A DNA stretch of 49,225 bases from Psychrobacter coccoides (lineage in GTDB: Bacteria > Pseudomonadota > Gammaproteobacteria > Pseudomonadales > Moraxellaceae), in contig NZ_JAGBKM010000024.1 in NCBI RefSeq assembly GCF_017498085.1, forward strand, positions 1-49,225, in the 5' to 3' direction. Within the stretch, counting starts at the first letter, position 1; each line of letters begins with the position of its first letter. The notes beneath the pieces were generated by a model. That model saw nothing but the letters and a program-made list of their open reading frames with translations. It did no database searches and was not told the origin of the DNA. Below, piece after piece: positions 44,853 through 49,225 of this stretch. A program made the translations under genes and the position numbers.

Positions 44853-45515
44853 ATGAGTTTTTTTGGGCCCATCTCTCCTTCCTTGACTCCTTCTATAAAA
44901 CGTCTAAGTCGTTTATTACTACCTCTACCTCTTTGTCTTTTATTTATAGGCTGTGATAAGCAGTCCTCTACCAGCAAAGTGAGCCATAAACCGGCCATAC
45001 AACAATCAGCGACCAGTAACGAGGCTACTACTGATACCTCGACTGAGACAGAGGATACTAAGCGCTTAATAGACGCGGCAGATACGGTGACTGTAGATAC
45101 AGAGCCTGCAGAAGAAAGTGACGCTGGCCTGTCACTTATGGTAGCAGCAAAGCCCGACAGCCTAGCAACATACTATCACTCATCTGTGGCCTCAGACTCA
45201 CTATCTGACGATACGCTACAAGCCACTCTAATTGGTGATTATGCAGGCATGTTGCCCTGCTCTTTTTGTGACAGTATATCAGTGACACTCAATTTGCTCC
45301 CTGATGGTTCCGTCATAAAAACAAATATCTATGAAAACCCCGAAACCCCAAGAGTGCCTCTAGTTGAGCATGGTCTTTATCGTCAAGATAATGACGTCAT
45401 TACCGTCGTCTATGACAATCAAGATATTGAAGGGTATAGTATCCAAAACAGTCATTTGATTATGATCGATGATGATAAGCAACCCATCACTGACTATACC
45501 CTAGCACGCAAATAG
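44853..45515 (+). CDS. NlpE-like lipoprotein
   Basis: The N-terminus is a lipoprotein signal (hydrophobic 20-33, LLFIGC, lipidated Cys34). A long acidic Ser/Thr-rich spacer follows (35-120). The C-terminal 95 residues match the N-terminal domain of NlpE: GDYAGMLPCSFCDSISVTLNL with the CxxC pair at 136 and 139, then DGSVIKTNIYE and VPLVEHGLYRQDNDVI. NlpE in E. coli senses surface contact and copper or lipoprotein stress for the Cpx system; the CxxC may bind copper. Asp follows the lipidated Cys, an inner-membrane retention signal by E. coli rules. The ribosome site is weak. Confidence 0.82.
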   Translation: MSFFGPISPSLTPSIKRLSRLLLPLPLCLLFIGCDKQSSTSKVSHKPAIQQSATSNEATTDTSTETEDTKRLIDAADTVTVDTEPAEESDAGLSLMVAAKPDSLATYYHSSVASDSLSDDTLQATLIGDYAGMLPCSFCDSISVTLNLLPDGSVIKTNIYENPETPRVPLVEHGLYRQDNDVITVVYDNQDIEGYSIQNSHLIMIDDDKQPITDYTLARK

Positions 45516-45533
45516 AGTCTGATAAGCTCAGTC

Positions 45534-45557
45534 AACGCCTCTTTGTCAGGCGTTTTT
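45534..45557 (+). terminator. Terminator of the NlpE-like gene
   Basis: AACGCCT and AGGCGTT pair around seven bases and run into TTTTTT. Confidence 0.8.
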
Positions 45558-45598
45558 TGTTGGTTATCTATTCAGGTTTACTTTACAATAAGCGCTGT

Positions 45599-45621
45599 TA
45601 TAGTGAATTCAACTGTCTATA
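45599..45621. repeat. Possible solo end of the TATAGTC repeat family
   Basis: TTCAACTGTCTATA (45608-45621) matches the inverted left end of the TATAGTC element (TTCAACTGACTATA) with one difference, and TATAGTGAA (45599-45607) faces it, so the 23 bases look like two ends joined. Located upstream of mpl. Confidence 0.4.
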
Positions 45622-45709
45622 GTAATAGATGATAAGCAGTTTTTATGCACTCACATTACTCATTACCCCCTTCTTTATTAACTATTATCTATCCGAGCGT
45701 GGAACATCT

Positions 45710-47218
45710 ATGCATATTCATATTCTTGGTATCTGTGGTACCTTTATGGGCTCGTTGGCGCTATTGGCGCGTGCACTTGGGCACGAAGTCACAGGCTCAG
45801 ACGCCAATGTCTATCCGCCAATGTCAACCCAGCTTGAAAACGCTGGTGTCACTATTCAAGAAGGCTATTTGCTAGAGCATCTACAACCAGCACCAGATTT
45901 GGTGGTGGTTGGCAATGCTATGAAGCGTGGGATGGATGTGGTCGAATATATGCTTAATGAGGGCTTGCGCTATACTTCAGGGCCGCAGTTTTTATCAGAG
46001 CAGGTATTGCAGTCGAGACATGTGATTGCTGTCGCTGGCACGCATGGCAAGACCACCACCACTACCATGTTGGCTTGGATATTACACTACGCTGGCATTG
46101 ATACTGGCTTTTTGATTGGTGGGGTACCTTTAGTCGATACCGATGATGCACACTTGCAGCAGGTCTTCGCTCACAGTAGTTATTTGGGGACAAATACAGT
46201 AGCTAAACACTCTGATAACTCAGAAGCAAAAACGACGGCCTCTACCAAGCCAGGTTACTTCGTCATCGAAGCGGACGAATACGACTCTGCGTTTTTTGAT
46301 AAACGCTCAAAGTTTGTCCATTATCGTCCCCGTACCGCTATCTTAAATAATTTAGAGTTTGATCACGCTGATATCTTCGCTGATCTGGATGCCATTCAAA
46401 CTCAGTTTCATCACATGATACGTATGATTCCAAGCAAGGGTAAAATCATCATGCCCGCAGCGACAAGTAGCCTGGAGGAAACTTTAGCTAAGGGCTTGTG
46501 GACGCCGGTCTGGCGTACCGCAGTGACTGAAAGCTCTGATAAGACACATAAAGGCGATGACGATCATGCCCATAAAAGTGCCTGGCAAGCCGAGCTGATT
46601 GCAGACGATGGCAGCCAGTTTAAGATTGGTTTTGATGGCGATACACAAGCCACTGCTATGGTTGATTGGACGATGAGCGGTATTCATAATGTCAACAATG
46701 CCTTGGTCGCCGTCGCTGCTGCTTATGATGTCGGTGTGGACGTCGCCACTGCCTGCACGGCATTATCAGCCTTTGCTGGTATCAAGCGCCGTATGGAACT
46801 AATCGGTGATATTAATGATATTTTAGTGTTTGACGACTTTGCTCATCATCCGACCGCCATTACGACAACTCTAGACGGTGCAAAGAAAAAACTGACCGGC
46901 AGACGCTTATGGGCGATTATAGAGCCCCGCAGCAACACCATGAAAATGGGTATTCATCAAGACAGTCTGGCGCAGTCAGCAGCGCTGGCCGACCACACAT
47001 TATGGTATGAGCCAGCTGGCCTTGAGTGGGGGCTAAAAGAAGTCATTGAAGGTGCCGACCATCAGGGTCAGCAGCAGGTTGTGCGCAGTACAGATGCCAT
47101 CATTAAGCAGATCACGGCACAGGCAAAGGCGGGTGATGCCATTATCATTATGTCTAATGGCGGCTTTGAAGGTATTCATCAGCGACTACTAACTGCACTA
47201 GAGACCCAAACCACCTAA
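45710..47218 (+). CDS. mpl: UDP-N-acetylmuramate:tripeptide ligase Mpl
   Basis: Mpl joins recycled L-Ala-gamma-D-Glu-meso-DAP to UDP-MurNAc in murein recycling. The frame opens at 45629, but the family start MHIHILGICGTFMGSLALLA begins at 45710 and gives 502 residues. Motifs seen: AGTHGKTTTTTM (109-120), EADEYDSAFFDKRSKFVHYRP, NNLEFDHADIF, and FDDFAHHPTAI. The Mpl subtype rather than MurC is supported by the start text and by ICGTFMGSLA. Hydrophilic insertions occur at about 160-181 and near 280-295. The stop codon is followed directly by a repeat element. Confidence 0.95.
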   Translation: MHIHILGICGTFMGSLALLARALGHEVTGSDANVYPPMSTQLENAGVTIQEGYLLEHLQPAPDLVVVGNAMKRGMDVVEYMLNEGLRYTSGPQFLSEQVLQSRHVIAVAGTHGKTTTTTMLAWILHYAGIDTGFLIGGVPLVDTDDAHLQQVFAHSSYLGTNTVAKHSDNSEAKTTASTKPGYFVIEADEYDSAFFDKRSKFVHYRPRTAILNNLEFDHADIFADLDAIQTQFHHMIRMIPSKGKIIMPAATSSLEETLAKGLWTPVWRTAVTESSDKTHKGDDDHAHKSAWQAELIADDGSQFKIGFDGDTQATAMVDWTMSGIHNVNNALVAVAAAYDVGVDVATACTALSAFAGIKRRMELIGDINDILVFDDFAHHPTAITTTLDGAKKKLTGRRLWAIIEPRSNTMKMGIHQDSLAQSAALADHTLWYEPAGLEWGLKEVIEGADHQGQQQVVRSTDAIIKQITAQAKAGDAIIIMSNGGFEGIHQRLLTALETQTT

Positions 47219-47356
47219 TATAGTCAGCTGAATGTAAAACTGTTATGGATTTAAACGCGCTACTGGTATAAATTTTACTTGCGTGCTGCTCTCCCTAGAG
47301 GCTGCATAAAATTCATCCCAGTAGCGCTATGACATTTTTAGAGTGTATCGACTATA
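47219..47356 (+). repeat. TATAGTC-ended interspersed repeat, copy 3 (138 bp)
   Basis: It starts on the base after the mpl stop codon (TATAGTCAGCTG) and ends TCGACTATA. Sequence is nearly identical to copy 1 from its start up to GAGGCTGC and from CATCCCAGTAGCGC to its end. The inner arms of the hairpin are the same in all three copies. Confidence 0.8.
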
Positions 47357-47378
47357 GCGTTTTTATCGTCTTCTACTA

Positions 47379-47387
47379 GGGCGTGTC
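47379..47387. repeat. Solo GGGCGTGTC end beside a terminator
   Basis: TA-GGGCGTGTC is identical to the first nine bases of the GGGCGTGTCCTCA repeat family and has the TA flank. It runs directly into the A-rich arm of the mpl terminator, and the matching right end is missing. Confidence 0.45.
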
Positions 47388-47433
47388 AAAAAAACAGCAC
47401 CGCTTTTATATATAGAAGCGGTGCTGTTTTTTG
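47388..47433 (+). terminator. Terminator downstream of mpl
   Basis: AAAACAGCACCGCTT and AAGCGGTGCTGTTTT are perfect 15-bp arms with a TTATATATAG-type loop, followed by TT. It has A residues upstream as well and may act in both directions. Confidence 0.85.
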
Positions 47434-47706
47434 TCATCCTTTCAGCTTTTGCTGATAGATATATGGTAATAGCCCTAATGCTCCATACCGCTCACTTTCC
47501 TTTTGTAACTTTCTATTTACTTATCTTATCCAGTTAATAGCAAATAGCTGCTATTTCTCACACAGCCCCTACACTGGTAACATTTAATGCTTACTTTTTA
47601 TAGCACTCAATGTTTAAAATAGCCTTATCAGACTCAGAGACAACACGTTAATATTAACTATAAAAATAGTTTGTTTATATTATTAATAAAAATTAGGAGA
47701 AACCTC

Positions 47707-47961
47707 ATGGGATTTATTTGGATGATTATCGTTGGTCTGGTGGCTGGTCTGTTAGCCCGAGCGATCAAGCCTGGTAACGACGCTATGGGTTGGATCATGA
47801 CTATCGTACTTGGTATCGTTGGTGCCATGGTAGGCGGATTCATCGCTAACCTTATCGGTATTAATGCTGACGGTGGGTTTATCGGTCTGGTATTCTCAGT
47901 GATTGGTGCTATTATCTTACTGTTCTTATATGAGATGATCGTGAGCAAACGTGGGGTATAG
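47707..47961 (+). CDS. GlsB/YeaQ/YmgE family membrane protein
   Basis: These are small stress-associated inner-membrane proteins (transglycosylase-associated protein family) of unclear function. The 84-residue product has three hydrophobic segments and the family glycines: MGFIWMIIVGLVAGLLARAIKPG (1-23), GWIMTIVLGIVGAMVGGFI (28-46), GGFIGLVFSVIGAIILLFLY (55-74). An AGGAGA ribosome site lies before the ATG at 47707; the frame is open upstream, but that region is not hydrophobic and lacks a start signal. Confidence 0.92.
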   Translation: MGFIWMIIVGLVAGLLARAIKPGNDAMGWIMTIVLGIVGAMVGGFIANLIGINADGGFIGLVFSVIGAIILLFLYEMIVSKRGV

Positions 47962-48078
47962 CTTTTTATAAGCCTTTCTATAAAACACCCACCTTCATAG
48001 ACGGTATCGAGATTCGACATTTATATTGACGATGTCGTGTAAATACCCCACTCTTAACACAACATCATCGTAGAATAA

Positions 48079-48828
48079 TTAAGCCACCTGCCTGTACTCA
48101 GCAGGTGTCATATCATTAAGTGAATCATGGGGTCTTTCAGTGTTATAAACCTTGATCCATTCCTCAGTAAGCTTACTGACTTCATTTAAATCATTGAATA
48201 AATAACAATCCAAAACCTCATTGCGGTAACTGCGATTAAACCGTTCAATATAAGCATTCTGATAAGGACAGCCAGGCTCGATATAATCAATATAGATGCC
48301 ATGAGCTGATGCCCAATCAGTAAATATGCTGGATGTAAACTCACTGCCGTTATCCACACGAATTTGCTTAGGATAGCCATGCCACTCGGCTAGCTGGTCA
48401 AGGTAGCGAATTACTCGGAGTGAAGGCATACTGGTACCAATATCAATGCCTAATACTTCACGGTTGTAATCATCAATCACATTAAAGGTTCGAAAGCGAA
48501 TATTGTTGTGCAGCTTATCGCTCATAAAGTCCATAGACCAAGTATGACCCAATGCGTTTGGCACACTTAGCGGCTGGGGATTACGTGTTGGTAGCCGTCT
48601 TTTAGACTTACGGCGTAGGTTTAAGTTTAACGCTGTATAAACACGGTGTACTCGCTTATGATTCCATGAATAGCCAAGCTTGCGTATACGCTTAAAACAC
48701 TTTGGGAAACCCCAACGATTGTGCTTGTCAGTAAGCTTGTTTAAGACATCGATAATCTCACTATCATCAGATAGTTTAGATTTATAGTAGTAAGCAGTTC
48801 GACTCATGCACACGACCTGACAGCTCAA
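48079..48828 (-). CDS. IS3-family transposase OrfB (catalytic)
   Basis: This is the DDE integrase-like part of an IS3 transposase, made as an OrfAB fusion by -1 frameshifting. The catalytic triad is intact: Asp100 (SMDFMSDKL), Asp159 (RVDNGSEFTS) and Glu195 (AYIERFNRS), with the D-35-E spacing of the family. An HTH_21-like N-terminal domain (HNRWGFPKCFKRIRKLGYSWNHKRV) is present. The frame is open upstream to 48907 (KKAIAPVPERKVWAQELQ), confirming fusion to orfA. No stop codon or frameshift damages it, so the element may be active. Confidence 0.93.
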   Translation of the reverse strand: MSCQVVCMSRTAYYYKSKLSDDSEIIDVLNKLTDKHNRWGFPKCFKRIRKLGYSWNHKRVHRVYTALNLNLRRKSKRRLPTRNPQPLSVPNALGHTWSMDFMSDKLHNNIRFRTFNVIDDYNREVLGIDIGTSMPSLRVIRYLDQLAEWHGYPKQIRVDNGSEFTSSIFTDWASAHGIYIDYIEPGCPYQNAYIERFNRSYRNEVLDCYLFNDLNEVSKLTEEWIKVYNTERPHDSLNDMTPAEYRQVA

Positions 48829-48893
48829 TGCAATACTGACACCATACTGCGCCTGTAATTCTTGCGCCCAGACTTTGCGCTCGGGTACAGGCG

Positions 48894-49154
48894 CTATAGC
48901 TTTTTTATGATATCTTCTTGCATTTGCGCTTTAAGGCTTAAATCAGCATACATCTGTTTGAGTCTACGGTTTTCTTCTTCAAGCTCTTTTAAGCGTTTGA
49001 CGTCAGAGGCTTCCATACCACCATACTTGGAACGCCATTTATAGAAAGTCGAGCTAGCAATCCCGTATTTACGACACAGCTCTTTAGCAGGTATCCCAGC
49101 TTCTGCTTCTTTTAATATCGATACGATTTGGGTCTCAGTCATTCGTTTGCTCAT
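48894..49154 (-). CDS. IS3-family transposase OrfA
   Basis: This 86-residue protein has the HTH_8-type helix-turn-helix (TETQIVSILKEAEAGIPAKELCRKYGIASSTFYKWRSKYGG, about 6-46) and a Leu/Glu-rich coiled coil (52-80) that serves multimerisation. It ends EDIIKKL just after the slippery heptamer A-AAA-AAG (48900-48906, minus strand). The IS51/IS407-type text is suggested by these motifs. Translation alone makes the DNA-binding regulator; frameshifting makes the full transposase. Confidence 0.93.
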   Translation of the reverse strand: MSKRMTETQIVSILKEAEAGIPAKELCRKYGIASSTFYKWRSKYGGMEASDVKRLKELEEENRRLKQMYADLSLKAQMQEDIIKKL

Positions 49155-49225
49155 ATCAAAACTCCTTATGGGTATTTTATAAGAAATTCTACGTTTGAGC
49201 TGTGTTAGTTTAGGGGATAGTTACA

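Larger units (their letters stand above)
47357..47706. other. Spacer between the repeat and the GlsB-like gene
   Basis: This 350-base stretch holds the solo GGGCGTGTC end (47379-47387), the mpl terminator (47388-47433), and AT-rich sequence with the promoter of the next gene. No other gene was seen. Confidence 0.5.
48038..49225 (-). mobile_element. IS3-family insertion sequence, complete or nearly so (1188 bp)
   Basis: Imperfect terminal inverted repeats are visible: TGTAAATACCCCACTC at 48038 and, on the minus strand at 49225, TGTAACTATCCCCTAAAC. Both continue into (T/C)TAACACA. Ends TG...CA fit the IS3 family. Inside are orfA and orfB in a -1 frame relation with an intact slippery heptamer. 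The window ends on the last base of the right terminus, so the target duplication cannot be checked. Confidence 0.88.

Noticed and set aside
45629..45709. N-terminal extension of Mpl by 27 residues
   Set aside because: The family starts with MHIHILGICG, and GGAACATCT precedes that ATG.
47658..48020. 120-codon minus-strand frame opposite the GlsB-like gene
   Set aside because: It is antisense to a clearly conserved gene with a strong ribosome site.

Overview
The window looks like one contig or segment from a Psychrobacter-like member of the Moraxellaceae (Gammaproteobacteria). The evidence is gene order and protein character: the tpiA-secG-tRNA-Leu-tRNA-fMet-rimP-nusA-infB-rbfA-truB / rpsO / pnp block, a pilB-pilC-pilD-coaE type IV pilus block, the lptFG / pepA-holC divergent pair, moderate GC, and many short hydrophilic insertions in housekeeping proteins. 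The genus is inferred; no rRNA is present. I see no phage, CRISPR array, restriction system or antibiotic-resistance gene. Nearly all genes are core functions, and the accessory content is a giant-adhesin fragment, small repeats and one insertion sequence.

Layout. 1-612 (-): N-terminus of a BapA-type biofilm adhesin cut by the window edge. 1076-4292 (-): pnp and rpsO, separated by an 826-base gap holding a repeat element and a structured pnp leader. 4573-5630 (-): a DJ-1/PfpI protein followed by two tiny charged proteins of unknown function. 6055-15098 (-): the translation/transcription superoperon (truB, rbfA, infB, nusA, rimP), tRNA-fMet, tRNA-Leu(GAG), secG and tpiA. 15387-20184 (+): pilB, pilC, pilD, coaE. 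20147-21476 (-): rlmB, ppnP. 21996-29045 (+): recN, yqgE, ruvX, a membrane protein, a TusA-like protein, a methyltransferase, xerD and an RsmC-like methyltransferase. 29167-31688 (-): lptG, lptF. 32231-36021 (+): pepA, holC, sstT. 36245-37665 (-): cbpM, cbpA. 37910-38272 (+): a small RlpA-like protein. 38346-40334 (-): a YheS-type ABC-F protein. 40816-47961 (+): erpA, a roadblock-like protein, gshA, dsbB, an NlpE-like lipoprotein, mpl and a GlsB-like membrane protein. 48038-49225: an intact IS3-family element that ends exactly at the window end.

How the genes work together: RimP, IF2, RbfA, S15 and TruB serve ribosome and tRNA maturation; NusA and PNPase serve RNA synthesis and decay; PilB/C/D build type IV pili; LptF/G export LPS; Mpl recycles murein peptides; ErpA, GshA, DsbB and TusA-like handle Fe-S, thiol and sulfur chemistry; RecN, RuvX, XerD and HolC handle DNA repair, recombination and replication.

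The most interesting non-coding content is two families of short non-autonomous repeats. One is a 137-154 bp element with TATAGTC/GACTATA ends and a large internal hairpin (three copies plus possible solo ends). The other is a TA-flanked family with GGGCGTGTCCTCA termini (one 169 bp MITE, one 36 bp end-to-end hairpin, one solo end fused to a terminator). Other points worth a look are the structured leaders of the adhesin and pnp, a palindrome upstream of recN, and the DJ-1/small-protein cluster. I did not find a convincing new multi-gene system. All identifications are by reading sequence motifs; no database search was possible.
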